Positions 33,688 to 41,838 are shown, counted from the first letter of the stretch. The stretch is DNA of 41,940 nucleotides from Deltaproteobacteria bacterium (GCA_030622135.1 JAUXGL010000011.1:1-41940), one strand, 5' to 3'. The notes: generated by a model not told the origin, from the sequence alone. Program-made: numbers and translations.

Positions 33688-35132
33688 CAATGAAAGCGGA
33701 AGAAGAGTTCCCCTACGCAGGGTTGCTGCTGGCCGTTCTGGCCGGGCTGACCGTGTTGCGCGGTTTGTTCGCGGCGTTTGCGGATCTCAGCCCGGACGAG
33801 GCCTACTACTGGTCTTGGTCCACCCGGCTTGCGTTCGGATACTACGATCACCCTCCGGCGGTGGCCTGGCTCATCGCCGCGGGCACGGCCCTGTTGCCCG
33901 GCAGCGAGCTGGGCGTTCGGCTCCCCGCGCTGCTTTGCAGCTCGCTGTGCGCCTGGACGGTGTTCGCCATCACCCGGGACCTGACCGGGAGCGGGCGTCA
34001 GGCGTTTTGGGTGGCCATGCTCCTTTCGTTCTCCCCCATCTTCAGCGTGGGAGCGGTGATACACACGCCGGATGCTCTGCTGGCGGCTGCCTGGGCGGGC
34101 GCCGTCTGGTTTGCCCTGCGCGCGGCCCGTTTTGAGCGGCTGGTCGATTGGATCGGGCTGGGCGCGTGCATCGGGGTGGCGATCCTGGCCAAGCTGACCG
34201 GCTGGTTTTTACTGCCCTGCCTGGGATTGTTCGCTTTCTGCTGCAATGTGGGCAGAAGCTCGCTGAAACGCCCCGGCCCGGCACTGACGCTTTTGGTGGC
34301 CGCGGTGGTGGTCCTGCCCAACTTGCTGTGGAGCGGCGGTGCCGGCGGCGGTGCCTACGCGTTTCAGTTGGCCCACACCACCCGGGATCTTGGGTTCTCG
34401 GCGGTTTCCTTTCTTGCTTTCCTGGGCGGGCAGGCCGGGGTGGTGAGCCCCTTGCTGTGGATCGGGTTGGTCCTCTTCATGGCGGTTAGCTGGCGACGCG
34501 AAGTGCGCTTCGGCCGCAACCCGGCCTTCTTGATGTGGTGCTTCTCGGCGCCTTTGTTCCTCTTTTGTCTGCTGCTTTCCATCGTTTTAAAGGTTGAGGC
34601 CAACTGGCCGGTCATGGCCTACATCGCCGCCCTGCCGGGCGCTGCCTGGGCCTGGACCGGCGGCCGCTTCTATCTCAGAAGAATCCGCCTCTGGGTCGGA
34701 CTGACCCTGAGCGTTTCATTCGTGTTGACCTTGCTCATTCACCTCCAGGCGCTTTCTCCCTTTTTGCCGGTCGAAGACAAGCTGGATGCCACCGCCCGGC
34801 TGCGTGGTTGGCGGGAGCTCTCCCGGGAGGCTGTCCGGGAGGCCGATCGTCTCGGAGCCGAGCTGGCCGCGGAGGGATATGGGCCGGTCTCCGAGCTTTT
34901 GTTTTACACCGGCAGGCCGGTGTTCTACGAACGATCCTCCACCCGTCTCTCGCAATACGATCTCTGGAAATCCGCGCCTCCCCAGGGAACCATCTTGTTC
35001 CTTCAGCCCGTCAGCACCAAGTCCCCTCCCAAGATCTGCGAGCAGGCGCGGGCGAGCTGGATCTTAGAGAAGAAGGCCGGCGGCCAGTCCCGGCGCGCGG
35101 AGCGTTTTCGCTGGTGGGTGTGTGAGAGGTAA
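33684..35132 (+). CDS. ArnT-like membrane glycosyltransferase (GT39/PMT_2 family)
   Basis: With ATG 33684 (ATGA overlap with the previous stop) the protein has 482 residues; ATG 33663 is an alternative. The first periplasmic loop has DLSPDEAYYWSWSTRL and GYYDHPP, where PMT/ArnT enzymes hold the catalytic aspartates. About ten membrane helices follow, and a soluble tail closes the chain. These enzymes take a sugar from a polyprenyl phosphate carrier and put it on lipid A, protein or polysaccharide. Position after lpxB and the GT2 suggests lipid A. Its last codons fall in a 26-bp tandem duplication. Confidence 0.87.
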   Translation: MTMKAEEEFPYAGLLLAVLAGLTVLRGLFAAFADLSPDEAYYWSWSTRLAFGYYDHPPAVAWLIAAGTALLPGSELGVRLPALLCSSLCAWTVFAITRDLTGSGRQAFWVAMLLSFSPIFSVGAVIHTPDALLAAAWAGAVWFALRAARFERLVDWIGLGACIGVAILAKLTGWFLLPCLGLFAFCCNVGRSSLKRPGPALTLLVAAVVVLPNLLWSGGAGGGAYAFQLAHTTRDLGFSAVSFLAFLGGQAGVVSPLLWIGLVLFMAVSWRREVRFGRNPAFLMWCFSAPLFLFCLLLSIVLKVEANWPVMAYIAALPGAAWAWTGGRFYLRRIRLWVGLTLSVSFVLTLLIHLQALSPFLPVEDKLDATARLRGWRELSREAVREADRLGAELAAEGYGPVSELLFYTGRPVFYERSSTRLSQYDLWKSAPPQGTILFLQPVSTKSPPKICEQARASWILEKKAGGQSRRAERFRWWVCER

Positions 35133-35162
35133 TGCCCTGGTGGGTGTGTGAGAGGTAATGCC
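35111..35162 (+). repeat. Perfect 26-bp tandem duplication across a gene junction
   Basis: CTGGTGGGTGTGTGAGAGG plus seven more bases occurs at 35111-35136 and again, identical, at 35137-35162. Each copy carries the end of the GT39 frame, its TAA stop, a GAGAGG ribosome site and an overlapping ATG (TAATG). The second copy therefore repeats the junction, and the first ATG (35132) now opens an eight-codon mini-ORF that repeats the WWVCER end of the enzyme. Confidence 0.95.
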
Positions 35163-35163
35163 T

Positions 35164-35508
35164 ATGTCGGACGAATCCCGAAACGGCGAGCAGGAAACCG
35201 AGGAACAGATGGAAGGACTCTCCTGGGCCGCCAGCTTCGGCGCCCTGGCCGGCCTGGTCGCGGGCGTGGTCGTGGTCATGCTGATCGCCGCGGGACTCCA
35301 CCGTTGGGATCCGGAGTCCGAGACGGCGGAAGTGTTCTGGGAGATCGCTGCTCCCTTGCTGGGCATCGCCGGCGTGGTGGTGGGTGCCCTGGTCTTCAAT
35401 CGGTATCTGAAGGGAAGGTTCATAGTCGCCTTGCTCCTGGCGACGACCCTGGTGTTTCTGGGGTTGTTCTTGGCCTTCGGGCCGGTGGGTTTTCCCTGGC
35501 GCGATTGA
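35164..35508 (+). CDS. Small three-helix membrane protein of unknown function
   Basis: ATG 35164 (114 residues) has GAGAGG eight bases ahead; ATG 35158, two codons earlier, sits too close to it. The protein has an acidic N-terminus, then hydrophobic segments at residues ~20-45, ~63-83 and ~90-110. No family is recognised. It is the last gene of the lpxB cluster and its start was shaped by the tandem duplication. Confidence 0.7.
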   Translation: MSDESRNGEQETEEQMEGLSWAASFGALAGLVAGVVVVMLIAAGLHRWDPESETAEVFWEIAAPLLGIAGVVVGALVFNRYLKGRFIVALLLATTLVFLGLFLAFGPVGFPWRD

Positions 35509-35663
35509 CATGCCTGGATACGTGTGATATTTCCGCACGTAAACATAGGCACCGCGAAAAGCGCGGCGCAAGACGTGCTATGAGTGGCGTTGATGGCTTT
35601 GGTGAGGATTGACCCTAGTGTGGGGGTTGTGCCGTATCGAACGGTCTAGACTGGAGAGGTTAT

Positions 35664-35900
35664 ATGGCTGATACCAAAGAACGCATAGAGAAGATCATCG
35701 AAGAAAAGATCCGGCCCTACATGGAGGCGGACGGGGGCGGGTTGGAGTTCGTGGGTTTCGACGAGGCTACCGGTGAGGTGCGAGTCCGTTTAAAGGGGGC
35801 CTGCGCTGGTTGCGCGGGGGCTCAGATGACCTTGTCCATGGGTGTAGAGGCGACGCTCAAAGAAGAGATCCCCGAAGTCAAGCGGGTAGTGGCCGTCTGA
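35664..35900 (+). CDS. NifU C-terminal-domain (Nfu-type) iron-sulfur carrier
   Basis: The 78-residue protein is a complete stand-alone Nfu domain: IRPYMEADGGGLEFVGF followed by the CAGCAGAQMTL motif, whose CxxC (residues ~49-52) binds a [4Fe-4S] cluster between two subunits. It delivers clusters to apo-proteins in the cytoplasm. GGAGAGG lies just ahead of the ATG. About 150 non-coding bases precede it; a peptidase gene follows 15 bases later. Confidence 0.93.
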   Translation: MADTKERIEKIIEEKIRPYMEADGGGLEFVGFDEATGEVRVRLKGACAGCAGAQMTLSMGVEATLKEEIPEVKRVVAV

Positions 35901-35915
35901 GCCCGGGAGTGAACC

Positions 35916-37058
35916 ATGGTTCAGCGGTCGGCCTTTCTCCAGTTCGCATCCTCCGAAGTCGACGCGGATATCCTCTACGGTTCTGGATTTTTTGCGTATG
36001 ATCCTTTCCTTTACCTGGAGTACCGTGGGCGTTGTTGGTTGGTGGTGGCCGACTTCGAGTGCGATCGCGCCCGGGCGGAATCGAATGTAGACGAAGTGTG
36101 GCCGGCCGGCGTCCTGGCGGCCGAGGATCAAGAGCACCGGCGGGCGAAGCAACCCGATCTGACACCGGTGGGTTGGGCCGCCGCCATGCTCCGCAGGTTG
36201 AAAATCCGCCGGGTAAGCGTGCCCGGGCAATTTCCCGTGGGGATGGTCCGGGGTCTCGAGCAGGCCGGGTTTAGCATTCAGGTTTCCAAGGAGCCCGCCT
36301 ACCCGCGGCGGCTGATCAAGACAAAAGACGAGATCGGCTGCATCACCAAGGTGCAGCGCCAGGTGGAGCGGGCCATGCGGGCCGCGGAGGCCATGCTGCA
36401 CAGCAGCCGCATTGTCAAGAACCGGCTGGTCTTGGCGGGGCGGACGCTGACCGCCGAGGATCTGCGGCGGGTGATCAACCTGACCTTGATGGAAAAAGGC
36501 ATCGTCGCCGCCCAGACCGTGGTGGCCCCGGGTGACCAGGCCGTGGATCCGCATAACCTGGGCCGTGGTCCCATACGCCCCCACCAGCCCGTGGTCATCG
36601 ACATATTCCCCCGCTCTTCCGGCACCCACTATTTCGCTGACATGACTCGCACGGTTTTGAAGGGCCGGCCCTCCGCTGCGCTGTCGAAGCAGTACCGGGC
36701 GGTCTTGCGGGCGCAGAAGATCGGCTTGTCCATGATCAGGCCCGGCGTGGCGGTGCGAACCGTCCACCAGGCCGTGGCGGAGTGTTTTAGGCGTTTAGGT
36801 TACGAAACCGGGGAGCGGGACGGGCGCCTCCAGGGTTTCACTCACTCCACCGGTCACGGCGTGGGCCTGGAAATACACGAGCCGCCCAAGATCGGCCTGG
36901 TGCCGTCCTCGGTGCGTTTTCGCAAGGGCATGCTGGTGACGGTGGAGCCGGGGTTGTACTATTTGGGCACCGGCGGCGTCCGCATCGAAGACCTGGTGGT
37001 AGTGGAAGAGCAGGGGATACGCAACTTGACCCGCTACCCCAAAAAACTGACTATTTGA
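35916..37058 (+). CDS. M24-family metallopeptidase (Xaa-Pro aminopeptidase-like)
   Basis: The 380-residue protein has a variable N-terminal domain and a pita-bread catalytic domain with the five metal ligands: Asp in VIDIFPRSSGTHYFADMT (two aspartates, ~228 and ~239), His in HSTGHGVG (~312), Glu in VEPGLYY (~347) and Glu in RIEDLV (~361). Such enzymes remove N-terminal residues before proline or act on related peptides. It has no signal peptide, so it is cytoplasmic. The end overlaps the convergent gene at 37051 by eight bases. Confidence 0.9.
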   Translation: MVQRSAFLQFASSEVDADILYGSGFFAYDPFLYLEYRGRCWLVVADFECDRARAESNVDEVWPAGVLAAEDQEHRRAKQPDLTPVGWAAAMLRRLKIRRVSVPGQFPVGMVRGLEQAGFSIQVSKEPAYPRRLIKTKDEIGCITKVQRQVERAMRAAEAMLHSSRIVKNRLVLAGRTLTAEDLRRVINLTLMEKGIVAAQTVVAPGDQAVDPHNLGRGPIRPHQPVVIDIFPRSSGTHYFADMTRTVLKGRPSAALSKQYRAVLRAQKIGLSMIRPGVAVRTVHQAVAECFRRLGYETGERDGRLQGFTHSTGHGVGLEIHEPPKIGLVPSSVRFRKGMLVTVEPGLYYLGTGGVRIEDLVVVEEQGIRNLTRYPKKLTI

Positions 37059-37872
37059 ATCTTTCCTTCTTGATCTTGTCGTCCATCAGGGATTCGCGGC
37101 TGGAGGAGTTGATCTGTTCCTGCAGGGCCGCGTTCTTTGCGTCGACGCTCTCTCGCCACTTCAAGAAGCCGAACACGCCGGCGCCGACTGTGGCGAGCAC
37201 CAACAAGACGATCAGCGCGATCTTGATCTGGCGCGCGTAGGAGCGCCGGGGGATGTATTCGTCGTAGTCCTTTCGTCGAGAAGGACGCTCCCGTTCGGTG
37301 GGCTTGGCCTTGGACGGCTCTGCCTTGGACGGCTTTGCCTCGGGTGGCTTTGCCTTGGACGGCTCTGCCTTGGACGGCTTTGCCTCGGGTGGCTTTGCCT
37401 TGGGTGGCTCTGCCTTGGGTAGTTCTGCCTTGGGCTGTTCTGGATGTGGTTTTTCAACAGGTTTTTCTATGGGTTTTTCTATGGGTTTTTCTTCCTCTGT
37501 GTTCAGTTCCAGCTTGGGCGCATCGGCCGATCCGCCGCCAATGTCCAATTCGCCGAAGGAGAGCTTGGGAGGGGGGCGGCCGGCAGGTTTCTTTATAGCG
37601 GCTTCGGGTTTTTTGGGTTTGAGCTTTTTCTGCTTGTCGAAGTTCACAATGCGCGGTCCGGAATCTTGCTTGGGCTGTTTTGCAGGATTCGTCGCTTGCT
37701 TTCGGGATTCGTTGAAGAGCATGTCGTCGAGATCGATTGGCTTGCGGATCTTCTTTTCTTTTTCTTTTTTCGCCTCTTTATCTCGTAGCTTCCCGTTTTT
37801 TAATACGGATTCCTCGGCCCGGCGGATGGCCTCGGACAGTTTGTCGGTTCCCTTTTGACCTCTATCGACCAT
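37051..37872 (-). CDS. Lys/Pro-rich repeat protein with one C-terminal membrane helix
   Basis: The 273-residue protein is mostly low-complexity and charged. Residues ~125-195 consist of P-x-A-K/E-P units (KPSKAEPSKAKPPEA) encoded by a perfect 2 x 45 bp tandem repeat. One membrane helix (IKIALIVLLVLATVGAGVFGF, ~217-237) follows, with a short helical tail. The N-terminus has no signal peptide and should be cytoplasmic, the tail periplasmic. The shape recalls TonB- or zinc-ribbon-less SpoR-type envelope proteins, but no domain is recognised. Confidence 0.65.
   Translation of the reverse strand: MVDRGQKGTDKLSEAIRRAEESVLKNGKLRDKEAKKEKEKKIRKPIDLDDMLFNESRKQATNPAKQPKQDSGPRIVNFDKQKKLKPKKPEAAIKKPAGRPPPKLSFGELDIGGGSADAPKLELNTEEEKPIEKPIEKPVEKPHPEQPKAELPKAEPPKAKPPEAKPSKAEPSKAKPPEAKPSKAEPSKAKPTERERPSRRKDYDEYIPRRSYARQIKIALIVLLVLATVGAGVFGFLKWRESVDAKNAALQEQINSSSRESLMDDKIKKERFK
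37308..37397 (-). repeat. Perfect 2 x 45 bp tandem repeat inside the Lys/Pro-rich gene
   Basis: The 45 bases at 37308-37352 are repeated exactly at 37353-37397, and shorter degenerate units of 15 bases flank them. They encode a 15-residue Pro/Lys/Ala/Ser/Glu unit. Such identity points to recent expansion by slippage or unequal exchange, so the copy number may vary between strains. Confidence 0.9.
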
Positions 37873-37950
37873 GGTTACAACCTCTCGTGGATGCTGAAGT
37901 ACCGTTCATAATCCATCGTTGGCCCCCGATTTTCAAGTGGTGGATTGAAG

Positions 37951-38160
37951 CCCCAATCTCCCATTGGTGCCCCTACGTTTCAATATAACATATTGACTTC
38001 CCAGGGCAACTCAATATACGCGGTGCTACTATACTGGTGAGTTAATTTACTTATGGTCCTTTTGCAAGTGTGCGTTTTTGTGCCGTCCGATGAAACGGAC
38101 GGTGTAAGTGTCCCTTTTTACACGGGAGATTGGGATCGACCGGAAATTTGCTGGGAGATT
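37951..38160 (+). repeat. Dispersed repeat element, copy C (210 bp, with an internal insertion)
   Basis: It begins CCCCAATCTCCCATTGGTGC and ends CTGGGAGATT, collinear with copies A and B, and keeps TTGACT (37993-37998) and TATACG (38015-38020) 16 bases apart. It is about 40 bases longer because a hairpin CCGTCCG-ATGAAA-CGGACGG (38083-38102) sits between two copies of AAGTGT-N-C-N-TTTTT. It occupies most of the 355-base gap before the PilZ gene and reads toward it. Confidence 0.85.
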
Positions 38161-38227
38161 CTGGTGAAGTTTCTTGACTCGTGTAGGTTGGTGTAGTATG
38201 TGATGCTACAGGATAAGGGAGGATTCT

Positions 38228-38644
38228 ATGCAGACTCCGATCGTCGATCGAAGAGCCCGGTTCCGCCGGAGCCCTGTGAACTGCCAGGGCGGCACACACC
38301 GCCGTGGCCGCAGGAGGCGCTATCCGCGCGTTTGCCTGGCATTCGAGGGGTTTTACTCGAGCGCCGAGCGGTTGTTGTACGCCGCGTCCGGCAACCTGTC
38401 GCTGCGGGGAGTTTACATCAAGACGCTGGTGCCCGACGCGTCCGGGACCCGGGCCACTCTCCGCATCCGCTTGCCCGGGAGCGTGGCCATGATGAAGATC
38501 CCCGCGCGGGTGGTCTGGTCCAACCAGGACGGAATCAACGGTCCGGTGGGGATGGGCGTGAAGTTCGAAGGCGCCCTGCCCTGGCAACTCAAGCGCATGG
38601 CGGCCACCCTGATACGCAGAGCCGGCCTGCGCACGTTAGGCTGA
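38228..38644 (+). CDS. PilZ-domain protein
   Basis: The 138-residue protein has a basic N-terminus with RRRRYPRV (residues ~27-34), the position of the RxxxR motif of PilZ, and GNLSLRGVYI (~54-63), matching the N/D-x-S-x-x-G motif. The barrel continues to VGMGVKFEG (~113-121). PilZ domains bind cyclic di-GMP and change the activity of a partner, often in motility or secretion. GGAGG lies five bases before the ATG. It stands alone; repeat copy C precedes it. Confidence 0.82.
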   Translation: MQTPIVDRRARFRRSPVNCQGGTHRRGRRRRYPRVCLAFEGFYSSAERLLYAASGNLSLRGVYIKTLVPDASGTRATLRIRLPGSVAMMKIPARVVWSNQDGINGPVGMGVKFEGALPWQLKRMAATLIRRAGLRTLG

Positions 38645-38710
38645 CCCTTGAAGAAACCCTTCCGGTGGCATTCGCCGTCAAACCGGCCTGAACGGATACC
38701 GAAATAGTGA

Positions 38711-39535
38711 TTAGCCCTGATTAAACGGCTGGCCCAACTCGCGGGAGCGGCGGGTGGCTGTCTCTACCGCGTCCATGAGCACCGCCCGCAGCCCGGTCTT
38801 CTCCATGGAGTAGAGCGCGTTAATGGCCGTTCCTCCGGGCGAGGTCACCAGGTCTTTTAAGAAGATGGGATGCTGGCCGGTTTTATCCACCATTTGCGCC
38901 GCTCCCAGCACTGTCTGCACCGCCAGCCGGGTGGCGATGTGCCGATCCAGGCCCACCTTCACCCCCGCGTCGGAGAGCGCCTCGATGATGATGAACACGT
39001 ACATGGGTCCGGTTCCCGAAAGCCCGGTCACCGCGTCCATGAGCGTCTCGTCCACCTCCACCACCGATCCGCAGCTTTCAAATATCTTCTTGGCCAGGCC
39101 CAGCTCTTTCTTTCGCGCGTGTTTTCCCCGGCACAGCGCCGTGGCCGCCATGCCCACCGCCGCGGCGATGTTGGGCATCGCCCGTACCACCCGCGGCTTT
39201 TGGCCCAGGAGCCGCTCGATTTGCGCAGTGGGGTATCCCGCGGCCACGGACAGGATCAGGGCGTCCTTCTTCAGGCTCTTCTTTATCTCGCCCAGCACCC
39301 GGTCCAGAATCTGCGGCTTGACCGACAGTATCACCACGTCCGCCCGCCGGGCCGCCTCGGTGTTGCCGGTCAAAGTCTTGACCTTGAAATTTCGCTTAAC
39401 CTCGGATAGCCGCGCCTTGTTGGTGTCGGCCGCCGTAATGCTTCCCGGTGCCACCGCTCGCGATTGCACCAGTCCCTTGATCAAGGCCGCTCCCATGTTC
39501 CCGGCCCCGATGACGGCGATCTTCGTGTTTTTCAT
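38711..39535 (-). CDS. proC: Pyrroline-5-carboxylate reductase
   Basis: The start is ATG 39535 (274 residues), with GGAGG eight bases ahead; a longer open frame to 39664 has no site. Motifs: Rossmann loop VIGAGNMGAALIKG, VILSVKPQIL, MPNIAAAVGMA, GLSGTGPMYVFIIIEALSDAG and LVTSPGGTAINAL. It makes proline from pyrroline-5-carboxylate with NAD(P)H in the cytoplasm, as a decamer. Length is standard. A diverged copy of the dispersed repeat lies upstream and reads toward it. Confidence 0.96.
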   Translation of the reverse strand: MKNTKIAVIGAGNMGAALIKGLVQSRAVAPGSITAADTNKARLSEVKRNFKVKTLTGNTEAARRADVVILSVKPQILDRVLGEIKKSLKKDALILSVAAGYPTAQIERLLGQKPRVVRAMPNIAAAVGMAATALCRGKHARKKELGLAKKIFESCGSVVEVDETLMDAVTGLSGTGPMYVFIIIEALSDAGVKVGLDRHIATRLAVQTVLGAAQMVDKTGQHPIFLKDLVTSPGGTAINALYSMEKTGLRAVLMDAVETATRRSRELGQPFNQG

Positions 39536-39660
39536 GACCATTTCCTCCAAAGGCGAAGATACCAGCGGCTCACGCCACCCGCAAGGAACATCGGCTTGAT
39601 TCGTCGATTCCAACGATTTACACTCTTTAAAGTGCCTAGGGAGGTAAAGGTAAGATGACC

Positions 39661-39724
39661 CCACGTATTCCTTGCGCAGTCAACGGGGTAACCAGGATCT
39701 CGAGGGCACCGGTGGCGGATTGGG
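39661..39724 (-). repeat. Diverged copy D of the dispersed repeat
   Basis: On the minus strand it begins CCCAATC, has CCACCGGTGCCC at the same place as CCACTGGTGCCC of copy A, and reaches GTTGACT (agtcaa at 39678-39683) exactly 41 bases from the start, as in copies A-C. After TTGACT it continues GCGCAAGGAA, matching ACCCAAAGGAA of copy A with one gap. Other positions are different, so it is an old or partial copy. It reads toward proC. Confidence 0.55.
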
Positions 39725-39762
39725 AATTTTTTTTATCCCTTGCAAGATGCTCGATCTTGTGG

Positions 39763-39820
39763 AATACTGACCGAAATTGATTTCTGGTCAGTATTTGCTT
39801 TGACCAGCAGTCAATATAAT
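39763..39820 (+). promoter_or_regulatory. Dyad operator array before bamB
   Basis: AATACTGACC (39763-39772) and GGTCAGTATT (39786-39795) form a perfect 10-bp inverted repeat with a 13-base spacer. Immediately after, TTGAC-CAGCA-GTCAA (39800-39814) forms a second dyad, abutting TATAAT (39815-39820). GGTCA/TGACC half-sites thus recur three times. TATAAT lies only 14 bases before the ATG, so it may not be the true -10. The array fits control by a dimeric repressor or activator. Confidence 0.55.
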
Positions 39821-39834
39821 TACAAGGAAAAACA

Positions 39835-41838
39835 ATGAGGTACGCAGAGACTGGATTTGATCTAGAGGTTGATCTCTCCAGAGGAAACATCGAGAGGGTA
39901 GAGACCGACCCAAGGCTAACCGAGCTCTATCTGGGGGGTCTGGGTACCAACGCCAAGATATTGTGGGATCGGGTTCCCGCTGAAGCTGAGCCCTTTTCGC
40001 CTGATAATCTGCTCATATTCGGCACCGGTCTTTTATGTGGCACACCTGCTCCCGGGGCCAATCGTACCATTGTTTCTACCTTCTCTCCTCAGACTTTGTT
40101 ACTGGCATATTCAATGATGGGGGGGTTTTGGGCGCCGGAATTGAAGTATGCCGGTTATGACAAGGTGATCCTTCGCGGTAAGTCCCCCAATCTGGTTTAT
40201 TTGTGGATAAACAACGACAAAGTAGAAATACGGGATGCCTCTCATTTGCGGGGTAAAGGCGCTATTGAAACTGCAGAACTCATTCAACAGGAGTTGAAGG
40301 AGCCGAGAGCCCAGGTGGCCGCTATTGGCCTGGCCGGTGAAAACCGGGTCTACTTTGCTTCCATCGAGCAGGGCAAGTCCAGTGCCAGCCGAGGCGGAAT
40401 AGGCGCCGTTATGGGGGACAAGGGCTTAAAGGCGATAGTTGTTCGTGGAACCAAGGACGTCAATATTGCCCGACCGGCTGAATTCATCGAACTCTGCAAC
40501 GGGGTTCTGAAATATATAAAGAAACGTGAAGGAAATCCAATTCCGGGGGTAATGCCCATCTTGGCCGGGCTGGGGTCACCGCAAGAGATGGCGGTGCATG
40601 ATGAGAAATGGCATACCGAGAATTTCGCCTGGGGAAATTCCCGCCTCCGCAGAAAAGGCTTTTGGACCGAGGAAGTCGCAGAGAGTTGGACGGAGACCAT
40701 GAAAAGCATGCGGACGCGGTTGATAAGTTGCTGTAACTGTCCGATGAAATGCGCGGCGACAATTTCCATCCCGGGTCTTCCAACATACATGATGAAATGC
40801 TTCTCGAAACTCACTTATACAATGGCGGCCATGTCGGACCTGGATTTTGGTTTGAGAATCGCTCAAAGTGCTACGGAGTATGGGGTGGATGGATTCTCGG
40901 CCCCGCAAGTCATGGCCTTCGCCCTTGAGCTTTACGAAAAGGACATTTTGACCGATAAAGACTTTCCAGGAATGCCGTCCGATGGCGAGGGGAGATTTTA
41001 CTGGTTGCTTGACAGAATTGTACGGCGAGAAGGGATAGGAGATATTTTAGCCAACGGTACTCACTGGGCGGCCCAACAGATTGGCAAGGGCGCGGAAGAA
41101 TATGCTCATAATAACATCAAGAAACACGAGCAACTGCCTCTCAAGCTGGGAATGCTGAATCCCATTTATTTCCTCATGTATGCCACCGGCGCGAAGATAA
41201 ACATTACCCAGATTGAAGGGAATTTTCCCCAGGCGCCTTTTGCCACGAGAGAGGAGCGGGAAGAGTTTGTAAAGGATTGGATCCATGTTCCCGATGAAAA
41301 GTTCAAGCAGTATTTCCTGGACTGGGAGCTACGTGGAGAACGCTCAATTCCATATTACCCAAATGCCGAAGCAACTTGTGAAATTGTCGACTGGCAAGAG
41401 AAGATGCACTACATCGATGACGCCCTGGGGATGTGCGCCGGTTTGTCGTCATTTCCCCTGAAGCCTCCGTATCATATACACAATTTCCCGACTTTGATCT
41501 CATCGGGGGCCGGGATCGACATGGATGAAGCCGGGTTAACCCAAGTAGCCAAGCGGATCCGAAATTTAGTTAGAGCAATTAATATAAGAAGAGGCATGCG
41601 GAGAAAAGACGAGAAGCCTCCAGCGGATCATTGGAGGAAACGATTTCCCGATCTTGAAACTGAGCTCTTGGATACGTATTACAAATTCAAGGGGTGGAAT
41701 AATCAGGGTATTCCTACTAAAGAGTCTCTAGATGAATTGGGTTTGGATTACGTGAGCGAAGATTTTGTAATGAGGGGGATCTTGACGGATGTGGAGGAAG
41801 TGAACAGTGAAGGTTGTAAAGAAAAAGAAAATAATTAA
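39835..41838 (+). CDS. bamB: Class II benzoyl-CoA reductase, tungsten-containing catalytic subunit BamB
   Basis: The 667-residue protein belongs to the aldehyde:ferredoxin oxidoreductase family and reads like BamB of Geobacter and relatives along its length (RYAETGFDLEVDLSRGNIER, GANRTIVS, LKYAGYDKVI, GGIGAVMGDKGLKAI). The [4Fe-4S] ligands are Cys in SCCNCPMKC (C-x2-C-x3-C, ~299-306) and Cys in DDALGMCAG (~533). BamB holds a W-bis-pterin cofactor and reduces benzoyl-CoA to the cyclic dienoyl-CoA without ATP, in the cytoplasm of strict anaerobes. AAGGA precedes the ATG. Composition is AT-richer than upstream genes. Confidence 0.93.
   Translation: MRYAETGFDLEVDLSRGNIERVETDPRLTELYLGGLGTNAKILWDRVPAEAEPFSPDNLLIFGTGLLCGTPAPGANRTIVSTFSPQTLLLAYSMMGGFWAPELKYAGYDKVILRGKSPNLVYLWINNDKVEIRDASHLRGKGAIETAELIQQELKEPRAQVAAIGLAGENRVYFASIEQGKSSASRGGIGAVMGDKGLKAIVVRGTKDVNIARPAEFIELCNGVLKYIKKREGNPIPGVMPILAGLGSPQEMAVHDEKWHTENFAWGNSRLRRKGFWTEEVAESWTETMKSMRTRLISCCNCPMKCAATISIPGLPTYMMKCFSKLTYTMAAMSDLDFGLRIAQSATEYGVDGFSAPQVMAFALELYEKDILTDKDFPGMPSDGEGRFYWLLDRIVRREGIGDILANGTHWAAQQIGKGAEEYAHNNIKKHEQLPLKLGMLNPIYFLMYATGAKINITQIEGNFPQAPFATREEREEFVKDWIHVPDEKFKQYFLDWELRGERSIPYYPNAEATCEIVDWQEKMHYIDDALGMCAGLSSFPLKPPYHIHNFPTLISSGAGIDMDEAGLTQVAKRIRNLVRAINIRRGMRRKDEKPPADHWRKRFPDLETELLDTYYKFKGWNNQGIPTKESLDELGLDYVSEDFVMRGILTDVEEVNSEGCKEKENN

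Noticed and set aside
35520..35600. Short hairpin CCGCG-AAAAG-CGCGG as a terminator
   Set aside because: The stem is only five pairs and no T-run follows on either strand.
37290..37440. Tandem units that might be a CRISPR array
   Set aside because: Units are contiguous 15- and 45-base coding repeats without spacers, inside an open reading frame.
39786..39799. Sigma-54-like TGG...TTGC sequence before bamB
   Set aside because: The distance between the GG and GC elements is one base too short for a sigma-54 promoter, which tolerates little change.
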